A DNA stretch of 64,000 nucleotides from Microvirga sesbaniae (GTDB lineage: Bacteria; Pseudomonadota; Alphaproteobacteria; Rhizobiales; Beijerinckiaceae): NCBI RefSeq assembly GCF_025460805.1, contig NZ_JAMXFJ010000004.1, forward strand, positions 147,633 to 211,632. Direction: 5' to 3'. The position numbers and the translations under genes are program-made. Positions 26,496-35,625 of this stretch are shown piece after piece. The notes beneath the pieces were generated by a model. The model searched no databases. It saw only the letters and a program-made list of their open reading frames with translations, and had not been told where the DNA came from. How positions within the stretch are numbered: position 1 is the stretch's first letter; each line of letters starts with the position of its first letter.

Positions 26496-26948
26496 TCAGT
26501 GAGAATGGTTGCAGGTCGACACGGCCTTGGTGCGCTTAGCCTCCTTCTTGTCGCCAGGCCCGAATGCTGCGATGTCGTCGAGGATCGGACAGTCCGGCCG
26601 GCCATCTCCGTGGCAGCTGCCCGCCAGATGCCGAAGCGTCCGGCACATGGACTGCAGAGATTCGATCTTGGCTTCCAGATCCTTCACATGCTTGAGCGCG
26701 AAGGACTTCACGTCGGCGCTTGCGCGCTCCCTGTCGCGCCAGAGGGCTAGGAGCTCTGCCGTTTCCTCTATGGAGAAGCCTAGACCCCGCGACCGCCGGA
26801 TGAACCGCAGGGTATGGACATCCTCATCGCTGTAGACCCTGTAGCCGCTCTCCGTCCGCGTCGCGGCACGGATGAGCCCGATCCTCTCGTAATACCGGAC
26901 CATCTTGGCCGATACGCCAGAGGCTTGTGCTGCTTCACCGATGTTCAT
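26496..26948 (-). CDS. cueR: Cu(I)-responsive MerR-family activator CueR
   Basis: A 150-residue dimeric activator. The N-terminal winged helix MNIGEAAQASGVSAKMVRYYERIGL is followed by a dimerisation helix and the Cu(I)-binding loop CHGDGRPDCPIL. The two cysteines are at 112 and 120, the same positions as in E. coli CueR. A His/Cys-containing tail (STCNHSH) follows. It is the last gene of the copA-reductase-cueR unit and would be autoregulated with it. Its likely targets are the TTGACC-19-bp promoters at 30571-30601, 30662, 44114, 50128 and 58128. Confidence 0.95.
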   Translation of the reverse strand: MNIGEAAQASGVSAKMVRYYERIGLIRAATRTESGYRVYSDEDVHTLRFIRRSRGLGFSIEETAELLALWRDRERASADVKSFALKHVKDLEAKIESLQSMCRTLRHLAGSCHGDGRPDCPILDDIAAFGPGDKKEAKRTKAVSTCNHSH

Positions 26949-26970
26949 CGCATATACTCGTGATCAGACG

Positions 26971-27990
26971 TTAGGAGGGTTCTAGAATGCTTGCCTTCTC
27001 GGCCGCTGTGAAGAAGGCGTCGGCATGGCAGTGCTCATGGGAGAGCCCTTGGTGCACGAGGATTTCCGTGACACCGTCGACCAGTTGCGGCGAGCCGGCG
27101 AGGTAAGCTTGCCATCCTCGGAGATCTGCCAGATCCGTCGCGAGAATCCGGCGCAGGCGCTCCCGGTTTCCGCCTTCGCCCTTGTTGGCAACGACCGGCG
27201 TGTAGGCGATGTTCGGGTTGTTCTCCGTAAGGGCTTGGATCTGCTCCTCGCGGTAGAGGTCGTCCGTTGACCGGGCTGCGAAATAGAGGTGAATCGGTTG
27301 GGTCAGCTTGAGGGCGGCGGCAGCGCCGAGGATGGATAGGATCGGTGCCAACCCCGACCCGCCGGCGACCGCAACAATGGGTCTCGTTTGACGAGGACGC
27401 AGGTGAGCGGTTCCAATGGGGCCGCGCAAGAAGACTGAGTCTCCTACCTTCAAGCCTTGGGCCACATAACTGCTCGCCGAGCCATCCGGAACGTGCCGCA
27501 CATGGAACTCGAGCGTGTCCGAGCCCGGCTGGTTGGCCATGGAGTAATGTCGCGGGGGACAGTTGGCGAAGGTAAGCTCAGCATATTGTCCTGCAGAGAA
27601 CTGAAGCGGAGCCTCTGCGTCGAGACGGATTTGCACGACTGTGATGTCTGGCGCAGCGCGTTCGAGATGGACCACCTGCCCCGCCTCTTGGCGCAGAGGA
27701 TGATTGGCCGTGTCGCTCCCGAGCCACGCAACGGTGCAGTTGGACCGAGGTCGGGACCGGCAGGCCAGAATGAATCCCGATTGCTTGTCCTTTTCCGTCA
27801 GGGAAAATGGTGTGTGCGGAAGGTGGTCGACCTCTCCCTCGATGAGACGTGACTTGCAACTTCCGCACCGGCCCACTTGGCATCCGTAGGGATAAGCTAC
27901 GCCAGCGGCTACGGCTGCCTGGATGATCGTCGTGTCCTCGGCAACCTCGAACGAGGAGGAGGTGTTTGCGACAGTGACCGTGAAACTCAT
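26971..27990 (-). CDS. [2Fe-2S]/FAD/NAD(P) reductase (CDP-glucoseen/phenol-hydroxylase reductase type)
   Basis: A 339-residue electron-transfer flavoprotein. The N-terminal plant-type ferredoxin domain has Cys37, Cys42, Cys45 and Cys77 (YPYGCQVGRCGSCKSRL...LACRSR). Then comes an FAD domain with the RHYSMAN motif and an NAD(P) domain with VAGGSGLAPILSIL. Such reductases feed oxygenases or sugar dehydratases, but no such partner is encoded here. It lies 13 bases after copA and 22 before cueR on the same strand, so it is expected to be copper-induced. A role in reducing Cu(II) or repairing iron-sulfur damage is only a hypothesis. Confidence 0.85.
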   Translation of the reverse strand: MSFTVTVANTSSSFEVAEDTTIIQAAVAAGVAYPYGCQVGRCGSCKSRLIEGEVDHLPHTPFSLTEKDKQSGFILACRSRPRSNCTVAWLGSDTANHPLRQEAGQVVHLERAAPDITVVQIRLDAEAPLQFSAGQYAELTFANCPPRHYSMANQPGSDTLEFHVRHVPDGSASSYVAQGLKVGDSVFLRGPIGTAHLRPRQTRPIVAVAGGSGLAPILSILGAAAALKLTQPIHLYFAARSTDDLYREEQIQALTENNPNIAYTPVVANKGEGGNRERLRRILATDLADLRGWQAYLAGSPQLVDGVTEILVHQGLSHEHCHADAFFTAAEKASILEPS

Positions 27991-28003
27991 GACGCCTGTC
28001 CTC

Positions 28004-30544
28004 TTACTCGGCTGGCACGGCGCGCAAGACGGTCTGCCGCTCCTCTCCAGTCTTCACTGGCGGGGAGAAGGCGCGCAAGCGGAGGGCGTTGCTGAGTACG
28101 CTTACGCTGGAGAGCGCCATGGCAAGGCCCGCCACCATCGGAGAGAGCAGAATACCGAAAGTGGGATAGAGGGCTCCTGCGGCGACCGGGATTAGCACAG
28201 CGTTGTAAGCGAAGGCCCAGAATAGGTTCTGTCCGATGTTACGGATCGTCGCTTGCGAGAGCGCAATGGCGTTGGGCACGTTACGCAGATCGCCCGACAT
28301 GAGCACCACATCCGCACTCTCGATGGCAATGTCAGTCCCTGTGCCGATAGCAAGGCCGACATCGGCCTGTGCGAGCGCAGGTGCATCGTTGATGCCATCA
28401 CCCACAAAAGCCACCGCGGCTCCGCCGCTCTGCAGGTTCTTGACCACATCAGCCTTGCCGGTGGGGAGAACCTCGGCGACCACTTCGTCTACGCCAAGGG
28501 TCCTCGCGATGGCCTCGGCCGTGCGCCGGTTGTCGCCGGTGATCATAACAATGCGCAGACCGAGATCCCGGAGCGCTTCCAGAGCCGCCGGTGTGGTTTC
28601 CTTGACGGGGTCAGCCACTGCAATGATTGCCGCAAGACGCCCATCCACGGCGGCGTAGAGAGGCGACTTACCCTGTTCGGCCAGACGCTCCGCCGCTGCG
28701 GAAAAGATGCTGAGGTCGTGCCCGCGCTGAGCCATAAGCCGGTCCGCGCCGACTGCCACCTCACGTTCGCCGACTTTGGCTACGACGCCAAAGCCTGGCT
28801 TGCCCTCGAAGGCGTTGGGCTCAACGAGATTATGCCCACGACGGCGTGCCTCGGCGACGATCGCCTCCGCGATCGGATGCTCGGAGCGGGTCTCTACGGA
28901 GGCAACGAGGGTTAGGACTTCAGCTTCAGTGAAGCCGGGAGCCATCTGAAGGTCGGTGAGTTCTGGGCGGCCCTTAGTGAGCGTTCCGGTCTTGTCGAGG
29001 GCGATCACTTTAGTATTGCGCAGGGCCTGAAGAGCCTCGCCTCGGCGGAACAAGATGCCGAGCTCCGCCGCCTTACCAGTCCCCACCATGATTGAGGTTG
29101 GCGTCGCCAAGCCCATCGCGCACGGGCAGGCGATGATCAGCACCGCCACCGCGTTGACGAGCGCGAAGCTGAGTGCCGGTTCCGGACCAAAGGCGAGCCA
29201 GACCAGGAAGGTGATGATGGCGAGCCCAATCACCACCGGAACGAACCACATCGTCACTTTGTCGACGATGGCTTGGATCGGCAACTTTGCGCCTTGCGCC
29301 GCTTCAACGGTGCGCACGATCTGCGCCAGCACTGTATCGCTGCCCACTTTCGCTGCGCGAAACTGGAATGCGCCCGTCTTGTTGACCGTGCCACCGACAA
29401 CGCTCGCGCCGGTATTCTTCTGAGCCGGAATCGGCTCGCCGGTAATCATGGACTCGTCCACGAAGGAAGAGCCGGAGATCACTTCGCCATCCACGGGCAC
29501 GCGCTCACCCGGGCGAACCACGACGATGTCGCCCACGCGAACGACTTCGACCGGAACGTCCTGCTCCCGGCCGTCCTTGATCACTCGCGCAGTCTTGGCC
29601 TGGAGGTTCATGAGACGCCGAATCGCGTCGCCGGTCCGGCCTTTCGCACGCGCCTCAAAGAAGCGTCCGAGCAAGATCAGCGTGACGATCACCGCTCCCG
29701 CTTCGTAATAGGTATAATCCATGCCGATCGGCAGGACGGAGGGTGCGAATGTGGAGACCACGGAGTAGCCGTAGGCTGTGCTTGTTCCCAGCATGACCAG
29801 GGAGTTCATGTCCGGGGCGCCGCGACGCAGCGCAGGCCAGCCCTTCATATAGAAGATGCGTCCGGGACCGAATTGGACGAGTGTCGCAAAGACGAAGCAG
29901 ATCAGCTTGATATTGTCTTCGCGGATGTGAGCCGCCAGGAAATGGTGCAGGTCTTCAAACAGATGCATGCCCATTTCGAAGACAAGCAGCGGGATGGTGG
30001 CGATGGCGGCAATGATGAGAGAGCGCTGCAACCGCTTCATCTCGGCGTTGCGGGCTTCCTTCTCCCGGTCACTTTGAGCGGCATCGGTGCGTACTTGCTC
30101 GGCGGGATAACCGGCCTTGTCGGCGGCTGCGATTACAGCAGCCAGCACATCGGCGCCTCCTGCATACCGGACATGTGCCCGCTCCGTAGCCAGATTGACT
30201 GATGCTCCCAGCACCCCCGGCACGGCGTTCAGGGCGCGCTCGACACGCCCCACGCAGGATGCGCAGCTCATTCCGTGGACGGATAGATCTGCGTCCTCCT
30301 CACGTGGTTCGTAACCTGCGTTCCGGATGGCGTTCAAGATTGCTTCCGGCCCCGTGCCTCGCGCCGTAGTCACTTGTGCCCGCTCGGTGGCCAGATTGAC
30401 CGCAACGCTTTGCACGCCCTCCACGGCGCGGATGGCTTTTTCCACACGTCCCACGCACGAGGCACAGGTCATGCCCGAAATGGGAATGCCGAGCGTTTGC
30501 GAGCTTGGGGCACTGAGGGATGACAGCTTGTCCGCCACGGGCAT
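28004..30544 (-). CDS. copA: Cu(I)-exporting P1B-type ATPase CopA
   Basis: An 846-residue inner-membrane ATPase pumping Cu(I) out of the cytoplasm. Two N-terminal metal-binding domains have MTCASC (25-30) and MSCASC (92-97). The transmembrane copper motif is [12 protein letters not shown]; the phosphorylation site is DKTGT, the actuator motif ITGEP, and [10 protein letters not shown] is the hinge. The ATG at 30544 follows AAAGGATT and lies downstream of a CueR-type promoter at 30571-30601, which rules out the longer frame reaching 30703. It is first gene of a leftward operon with the reductase and cueR. Confidence 0.95.
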   Translation of the reverse strand: MPVADKLSSLSAPSSQTLGIPISGMTCASCVGRVEKAIRAVEGVQSVAVNLATERAQVTTARGTGPEAILNAIRNAGYEPREEDADLSVHGMSCASCVGRVERALNAVPGVLGASVNLATERAHVRYAGGADVLAAVIAAADKAGYPAEQVRTDAAQSDREKEARNAEMKRLQRSLIIAAIATIPLLVFEMGMHLFEDLHHFLAAHIREDNIKLICFVFATLVQFGPGRIFYMKGWPALRRGAPDMNSLVMLGTSTAYGYSVVSTFAPSVLPIGMDYTYYEAGAVIVTLILLGRFFEARAKGRTGDAIRRLMNLQAKTARVIKDGREQDVPVEVVRVGDIVVVRPGERVPVDGEVISGSSFVDESMITGEPIPAQKNTGASVVGGTVNKTGAFQFRAAKVGSDTVLAQIVRTVEAAQGAKLPIQAIVDKVTMWFVPVVIGLAIITFLVWLAFGPEPALSFALVNAVAVLIIACPCAMGLATPTSIMVGTGKAAELGILFRRGEALQALRNTKVIALDKTGTLTKGRPELTDLQMAPGFTEAEVLTLVASVETRSEHPIAEAIVAEARRRGHNLVEPNAFEGKPGFGVVAKVGEREVAVGADRLMAQRGHDLSIFSAAAERLAEQGKSPLYAAVDGRLAAIIAVADPVKETTPAALEALRDLGLRIVMITGDNRRTAEAIARTLGVDEVVAEVLPTGKADVVKNLQSGGAAVAFVGDGINDAPALAQADVGLAIGTGTDIAIESADVVLMSGDLRNVPNAIALSQATIRNIGQNLFWAFAYNAVLIPVAAGALYPTFGILLSPMVAGLAMALSSVSVLSNALRLRAFSPPVKTGEERQTVLRAVPAE

Positions 30545-30570
30545 AATCCTTTGATCACGAGACGGACACA

Positions 30571-30601
30571 TCCATAAAGCTTCCCACCGGGGGAAGGTCA
30601 A
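30571..30601 (-). promoter_or_regulatory. CueR-type promoter of the copA operon
   Basis: Read on the minus strand: TTGACC (30601-30596), 19 bases, TATGGA (30576-30571). The spacer dyad is ACCTTCCC...GGGAAGCT. This matches CueR-controlled copA promoters. Confidence 0.85.
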
Positions 30602-30661
30602 GCGCCGATGGCAGAAATTCGGCGCACCGAAATTTTCAGCCTGCAACGCCGAAAAAAGCGC

Positions 30662-30692
30662 TTGACCTTCCCACGTGGGAAACCTGCAGTGT
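30662..30692 (+). promoter_or_regulatory. CueR-type promoter of copZ
   Basis: TTGACC (30662-30667), 19 bases, CAGTGT (30687-30692), with the palindrome TTCCCACGTGGGAA in the spacer. Divergent from the copA promoter, about 60 bases away. Confidence 0.8.
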
Positions 30693-30723
30693 GCCGACAT
30701 CACCCTTGCAAAGGAGTAGTCCC

Positions 30724-30984
30724 ATGTGCAGCAGCCACCAGCATTCCAACGACCAAGTTTCCACGGCCGCGACCGGCGCCGGCCTGTCCGTCCGGGTTGA
30801 AGACATGACCTGCGGCCACTGCGCTGGCACGATCAAGAGCGCTATTGAGAGCTCGATCCCGGGTTCCAAGGTGACTGCTGATCCAGAGGCCCGCCTCGTC
30901 TCCGTCGAGGGCACTGGCGATCTGGCTCAGATCAGCAACATCATTACGGTTGCCGGCTACACCCCGACCCCGGCTCACGCCTGA
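30724..30984 (+). CDS. copZ: Copper chaperone CopZ (HMA domain)
   Basis: An 86-residue cytoplasmic heavy-metal-associated domain protein. The metal site MTCGHC (Cys30, Cys33) lies in [22 protein letters not shown], and the ferredoxin-like fold ends with [10 protein letters not shown] Cys/His-containing N-terminus, MCSSHQHS, precedes the domain and may add a binding site. The ATG at 30724 is preceded by AAAGGAG. It carries Cu(I) to CopA, encoded divergently, and is followed by a strong terminator. A paralogue is at 58194. Confidence 0.92.
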   Translation: MCSSHQHSNDQVSTAATGAGLSVRVEDMTCGHCAGTIKSAIESSIPGSKVTADPEARLVSVEGTGDLAQISNIITVAGYTPTPAHA

Positions 30985-31074
30985 TTACCCTACCCCAACG
31001 CTCCGCGTATCAGGTGGCAGATCCCCCTGATTGTGCGGAGCGATGTGGTCCTCTGAGACCCAAGCGGGTCACTT

Positions 31075-31102
31075 GCTGCAGGCTTTGGCCTGCAGCTTTT
31101 TT
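31075..31102 (+). terminator. Rho-independent terminator of copZ
   Basis: GCTGCAGGC-TTTG-GCCTGCAGC hairpin followed by six T. Lies at the 3' end of the convergent MerR gene. Confidence 0.92.
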
Positions 31103-31553
31103 ATGCCTGTGGCCGAACCTTGCCGACTCCGTCCCCATGATCGCAGTGGCTGTGTTCGGCCAGCACCTCCATGACTCGGCAATCCGCGATCCGCTCTCCG
31201 CTGCAGCTTGCCACGATGCGCTCCAACTCGTCCGCCAACTGGGTCAGCCGGGCGATTTTGGACCGAACCAACAGGAGCTGTTGGCGCGCGATCTCGTCCA
31301 CCTGCTCGCAGGGTGCAGTAGGATTTTCGCTCAATGAGATGAGCTGCCGAATCGCCTCGACAGCCAAGCCAAGTTCTCGCGCATGGAGGATGAATCTCAG
31401 GCGCTCGATATGCTTGGAAAGATAGCGGCGCTGGTTGCCCTGCGTGCGCTCAGGTTCAGGCAGCAGGCCGATGCCTTCATAGAAACGGATGGTTTCCACC
31501 TTGCATTCGGTCACCGACGAGACATGGCCGATTGAAAAAGTTCGCTCCGGCAT
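31101..31553 (-). CDS. MerR-family divalent-metal regulator (CadR/PbrR-like)
   Basis: A 150-residue activator. The N-terminal helix SIGHVSSVTECKVETIRFYEGIGLLPEPERTQGNQRRY is typical of Cd/Pb/Zn sensors. Metal ligands are Cys82 (PTAPCEQVDEIA), Cys117 and Cys125 (ASCSGERIADCRVM), as in CadR/PbrR, plus a C-terminal HSHCDHGDG that may bind another ion. The ATG at 31553 is used because it leaves the divergent promoter free. It is divergent from the P-type ATPase gene, whose promoter at 31565-31595 it should control. Confidence 0.9.
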   Translation of the reverse strand: MPERTFSIGHVSSVTECKVETIRFYEGIGLLPEPERTQGNQRRYLSKHIERLRFILHARELGLAVEAIRQLISLSENPTAPCEQVDEIARQQLLLVRSKIARLTQLADELERIVASCSGERIADCRVMEVLAEHSHCDHGDGVGKVRPQA

Positions 31554-31564
31554 GAAATTCCCTC

Positions 31565-31595
31565 TTGAACCTGAAGTTACTAGAGGAATTAGGTT
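31565..31595 (+). promoter_or_regulatory. CadR/PbrR-type promoter
   Basis: TTGAAC (31565-31570), 19-base spacer, TAGGTT (31590-31595). The spacer ACCTGAAGTTACTAGAGG is of the type bound by Cd/Pb/Zn-sensing MerR proteins and differs from the copper boxes nearby. Confidence 0.75.
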
Positions 31596-31642
31596 GGGCA
31601 TCCGATGTCAACCCGCAACCTATCGCATTCATGAGGAATCGG

Positions 31643-34402
31643 ATGAAAGCCCCTCACGATCACGCCGCCCACAAGCATGATCATGCCCACGGCGCGTGCT
31701 GCGGCCATGATCACCACGAGCATCATGACCACCACGGCCACGCCCATCATAAGGAGCATGCTGCTCTCGCCGAGGCTTCAGCGATGTGGAAGGTCGCGGG
31801 AATGGATTGCGGCAGCTGCGCGGCGACAATCCGCACCGCAATCGAGCGTCTGCCGGGTGTCTCCGGGATTTCCTTGTCGGTCACGAATGAGACGTTGACG
31901 CTGGTCCTCGACGAGACGAAGACCAAAGCCGCCGAGATCGAGACGCGTGTGTCCAAGCTTGGCTATATTCCGAGCCGCGTGCAGGTCAAGAAGACGGCTC
32001 CGCCCCCTCTGACCCATGCCGCCCACGGCCACGATCACCACGACCATTCGGCGTGCGGCCACGATCATCACGCGCATAGCCACCATAATAATCACGGGCA
32101 TCACAAGCACGATCATGCCCGTCACGACCACGGCCACCATCATCATGGCCATGACCATGGGGCGTGCGGGCACGACCACCATACCGCACATGAGCATGTT
32201 CACGATGAGCTGCCCTCTGCGGATTCGCAGGTCTGGAAGGTCGGCGGCATGGATTGCGGCAGCTGCGCCGCCACGATCCGCACTGCCCTGGAGCGTCTGC
32301 CGGGCGTCTCCGGCCTCAAGGTCTCCATTACCAACGAAACCTTGTCCCTCGTGCTCGACCAGACCCAAACGAAAGGCGCCGACATCGAGAGCCAGATCCG
32401 AAATTTAGGCTACCAGCCAAGCCTCCTGCGCGCCGGCTCGACTCCAGCCGGATCCATCGCTCCGAAGGATAAGGAAAAGCCTGCTCCACGCTGGTGGCAA
32501 ACTCCAAAGGCCCAAGTAGCCGCGACCTCGGGTCTGCTGGTTGTGCTGGCCTATGTTGCAAGCGTGGTGGTGCCGCAGGCATCCTATTGGGTCTTCATTC
32601 TCGCGACCGTCGTCGCCGCCGCCCCCGTTGCCAAGCGCGCCCTCATGGCGGCCATGGCTGGCGCTCCCTTCACAATCCAGATGCTGCTGACCATCGCTGC
32701 CATTGGCGCTCTGTTCATCGGCGCGGCGGAAGAGGCCGCTATCGTCGTGTTCCTCTTTGCCGTCGGCGAAGTGCTTGAAGGCGTTGCCGCCAACAAGGCC
32801 CGAGCTGGCATCAAAGCGCTTGGCGCTCTCGTGCCCAAGACCGCTGTGGTCGAAGATGCGGGTCATTTGCGCGAGGTCTCCGCGGAGGCCCTGCGGATTG
32901 GGCAGATTGTCCTGGTGCGGCCGGGCGATCGGGTGCCGGCGGACGGCAAGGTGATCGACGGCATCTCGAGCGTGGACGAATCGCCGATTACCGGCGAGTC
33001 GGTTCCGAAGCTCAAGGAGCCGGGCGCCGAGATCTTCTCCGGCTCGATCAATCACGACGCGGCGATTCGCGTGCGGGTGGAGCGCACGGCGCAGGACAAC
33101 ATGATCTCGCGCATCATCGCTCTTGTTGAAGAGGCTCAGGAAGCGAAAGCGCCCACCGAGCGGTTCATCGACAAGTTCTCCCGGATCTACATGCCTTTCA
33201 TCGTCGGGCTCTCCGCCCTCATAGCCATAGCCCCTCCCCTGCTTCTCGATGGCGACTGGGCGACGTGGATCTATAGGGGGCTTACTCTGTTGCTGATCGG
33301 CTGCCCCTGCGCCCTCGTCATTTCGGTGCCGGCCGCGATCGCATCGAGCCTCTCGACTGCGGCTCGCCACGGCCTGCTCGTGAAGGGCGGCGCCGTCGTG
33401 GAAAGCCTTGCCAAGGCCCAAGTCGTGGCCTTTGACAAGACGGGCACCCTGACCCTGGGCCGCCCGTTCGTGACGGACGTAGTGCCTGTGGGCTCCACGG
33501 AAACCCAAGTTCTCGCCCTTGCGGGAGCCATCGAGCGCGAGTCCAGCCACCCCCTCGCCCAAGCCGTCACGGCACGGGCTGAGAAGGACGGGATCTTGCT
33601 CGTCGACGCCGCCAATGTCCGCGCCCTGCCGGGCCGAGGCATGGAGGGCTCCGTCGGAACCGAAACCGTCTTCATCGGAGCGCCGCGCTTTGCAGCCGAG
33701 CGCGCCGCCGTTGATGATGCCTTGGCCCGACGCATCTCCGACCTGGAACAGCAGGGCAAGACCGTCGCAGCCGTCGTGAAGGGGCGCGCAATCACCGGCC
33801 TTCTTGCCTTCCGTGACGAACCTCGTGCCGATGCACAGAAAGGCCTGGCTGAACTCAAGGGCCTTGGCGTCGACGTTCTCATGTTGACGGGCGACAACAT
33901 CCGCACGGGTCAGGCTATCGGCCGCACCCTTGGCGTGACCGTCCAGGCCGAGATGATGCCCAGCGACAAGTCCGAGACGGTCCGCAAGATCGCGCAGAGC
34001 CGGCATGTTGTGATGGTGGGCGACGGCATCAATGATGCTCCTGCCCTTGCGGCCGCTCACGTTGGCGTCGCCATGGGCTCCGGGACCGATGTGGCTCTGG
34101 AGGCTGCGGATGCCGCGTTGTTGCGGAACCGTGTCACCGACATTGCTACCCTCGTTCGCCTCTCCCGGGCCACGATGGCCAATATCCGCCAGAATATTGG
34201 CATCGCTCTGGGTCTGAAGACGATCTTCCTGGTGACGACCGTGACCGGGACAACCGGGCTCTGGATGGCGATCGTGGCCGATACAGGTGGAACGGTTCTC
34301 GTCACCTTGAACGCTCTGCGCCTCCTCGGCTTCTTTGGCACATGGCGGGAGAAAACTCCCGCCGAGCCGCCGCAGGTGCAGGTAGCGCTCAAGACGGCTT
34401 GA
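31643..34402 (+). CDS. cadA: Zn/Cd/Pb-type P1B ATPase with doubled His-rich/HMA N-terminus
   Basis: A 919-residue inner-membrane exporter of divalent soft metals. Unusual N-terminus: a His/Asp-rich stretch, an HMA domain with MDCGSC, a second longer His-rich stretch (HHNNHGHHKHDHARHDHGHH and more), then a second HMA with MDCGSC. The two HMA copies are nearly identical in protein and DNA. The core has ITGES, the membrane motif GCPCALVIS, DKTGT and [10 protein letters not shown]. The CPC followed by ALVIS places it with ZntA/CadA rather than CopA. The frame is open back to 31565, but that overlaps the -35 element. The ATG at 31643 has GAGGAA 5 bases upstream; the ATG at 31631 is possible. Confidence 0.93.
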   Translation: MKAPHDHAAHKHDHAHGACCGHDHHEHHDHHGHAHHKEHAALAEASAMWKVAGMDCGSCAATIRTAIERLPGVSGISLSVTNETLTLVLDETKTKAAEIETRVSKLGYIPSRVQVKKTAPPPLTHAAHGHDHHDHSACGHDHHAHSHHNNHGHHKHDHARHDHGHHHHGHDHGACGHDHHTAHEHVHDELPSADSQVWKVGGMDCGSCAATIRTALERLPGVSGLKVSITNETLSLVLDQTQTKGADIESQIRNLGYQPSLLRAGSTPAGSIAPKDKEKPAPRWWQTPKAQVAATSGLLVVLAYVASVVVPQASYWVFILATVVAAAPVAKRALMAAMAGAPFTIQMLLTIAAIGALFIGAAEEAAIVVFLFAVGEVLEGVAANKARAGIKALGALVPKTAVVEDAGHLREVSAEALRIGQIVLVRPGDRVPADGKVIDGISSVDESPITGESVPKLKEPGAEIFSGSINHDAAIRVRVERTAQDNMISRIIALVEEAQEAKAPTERFIDKFSRIYMPFIVGLSALIAIAPPLLLDGDWATWIYRGLTLLLIGCPCALVISVPAAIASSLSTAARHGLLVKGGAVVESLAKAQVVAFDKTGTLTLGRPFVTDVVPVGSTETQVLALAGAIERESSHPLAQAVTARAEKDGILLVDAANVRALPGRGMEGSVGTETVFIGAPRFAAERAAVDDALARRISDLEQQGKTVAAVVKGRAITGLLAFRDEPRADAQKGLAELKGLGVDVLMLTGDNIRTGQAIGRTLGVTVQAEMMPSDKSETVRKIAQSRHVVMVGDGINDAPALAAAHVGVAMGSGTDVALEAADAALLRNRVTDIATLVRLSRATMANIRQNIGIALGLKTIFLVTTVTGTTGLWMAIVADTGGTVLVTLNALRLLGFFGTWREKTPAEPPQVQVALKTA

Positions 34403-34427
34403 TCCTTGGTTGCGCGAAGATCTTGGT

Positions 34428-34445
34428 CCCAGCGCATGCGCTGGG
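34428..34445. terminator. Palindromic hairpin after the P-type ATPase gene
   Basis: CCCAGCGCATGCGCTGGG is perfectly self-complementary and lies 25 bases after the ATPase stop. No T-run follows. Confidence 0.5.
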
Positions 34446-34743
34446 CTCCACAACGAGGCGACCGCTCCTCCTGAAACACAGTCCAAGGAGTTGAGGCTTG
34501 CCGCGCCGGGCTAGCGGGCCGCAGCAGGTCACTGATTCAATCCCCGGTCCGCCCTGAGGCCTTTATGAGGCCATCGCCCCGCCCACCGACTGACTTTCAA
34601 GGCGCGAGTACTGGCAGAATATGCGGCGGCCCCGGTGCGGCGACACGAAATATGCTTTTGTCGCGTGAACTCCGGAAGAATGTTTTTCAGCCGTTTCGTA
34701 TCATCTGGGGAGCCACCCTCATGTGGAGAAAGGCCCTGGATAT
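34446..34743. other. Intergenic, no gene recognised
   Basis: Between the ATPase hairpin and the GNAT gene I see no coding similarity; GTTTTTCAGCC and TTTCGTATCAT around 34680 make this the likely promoter zone of the GNAT-aminotransferase genes. Confidence 0.4.
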
Positions 34744-35589
34744 ATGGCGAACCTAATCTATCGCGCCCTTGGACCCGCAGACCTGGAAGACGCCCACGCG
34801 CTGTCCAAAGCTGTCGGGTGGCCGCACAGGCTGGAAGACTGGAAGTTCGTCATGCAACTCGGATCCGGCATCGGCGCCATCGAGGACGGTCGTCTGCGCG
34901 GGACCGGGTGCTGGTGGCCCCAGGGTGACTCATTCGCGACCGTGGGGATGATCATCGTTTCGCCCGAACTGCAGGGTCGCGGCATCGGCCGTGTTCTCAT
35001 GGACCGGGCCTTGACCGATGCAGGCGAGCGGTCGCTCGTCCTCATCGCAACGCAGGCGGGCCTGCCGCTTTATGAGAAGCTGGGCTTTGAAGCGGTCGGC
35101 ACCGTGCGCCAGCATCAGATTGCCGGAAGCAAGCCGCAGGACGTCTCGCTTCCCGCAGGGTCCCGGCTGCGGCCACTGGCCAAAGACGACCGTCCCGCTC
35201 TCCAACGGCTCGATGCCCGCGCGACAGGGATGGATCGAACGGCTGCCCTTGATGCCCTCATGGAAAGTGCTGTGGGCTTGGTGCTGGAGCGGGACGGACA
35301 GGTAGAAGGCTTCTCCTTCTTCCGGCGCTTTGGCCGCGGCTACGTCATTGGCCCGACGATCGCGACGGGAACTGACGACGCCAAGGCGTTGATCGGCTCC
35401 TTCCTGAACGAACACCGTACGGAGTTCCTGCGAGTGGATGTCCCGGTGGAGACCGGCCTCTCCGAATGGCTTTCCGAGCAGGGCCTGCCGAAGGTCGACG
35501 AGGTCGTCACCATGGTGCGGGGACACAAGCCTCATCGTGAGAAAAACGGGCCACGCGCATTTTCCCTCATCAACCAGGCGCTCGGCTGA
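34744..35589 (+). CDS. GNAT-family N-acetyltransferase (two GNAT-like halves)
   Basis: A 281-residue protein. The first half carries the acetyl-CoA loop, VSPELQGRGIGRVLM, after a strand FATVGMIIV, and ends ATQAGLPLYEKLGF, a complete GNAT fold. The second half (from about residue 135) looks like a degenerate second GNAT/SCP2-like domain ending LINQALG. The ATG at 34744 is preferred to 34723. It lies 36 bases before the class III aminotransferase. A related gene, with the shared segment VGWPHR-EDW, begins at 63861. The acceptor amine is unknown; it may acetylate an amino acid or polyamine in the same pathway. Confidence 0.8.
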   Translation: MANLIYRALGPADLEDAHALSKAVGWPHRLEDWKFVMQLGSGIGAIEDGRLRGTGCWWPQGDSFATVGMIIVSPELQGRGIGRVLMDRALTDAGERSLVLIATQAGLPLYEKLGFEAVGTVRQHQIAGSKPQDVSLPAGSRLRPLAKDDRPALQRLDARATGMDRTAALDALMESAVGLVLERDGQVEGFSFFRRFGRGYVIGPTIATGTDDAKALIGSFLNEHRTEFLRVDVPVETGLSEWLSEQGLPKVDEVVTMVRGHKPHREKNGPRAFSLINQALG

Positions 35590-35625
35590 TCCCATCAAGC
35601 GTCATTCCAGCAGAGGTCAGATCCC

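Noticed and set aside
26159-26539. A rightward open frame of 126 codons upstream of cueR
   Set aside because: No domain, no ribosome site, mixed composition, and its 3' end runs antisense into cueR.
30545-30703. Longer CopA start reaching the copZ leader
   Set aside because: It would run across the CueR-type promoter of the copA operon, so it cannot be transcribed from it.
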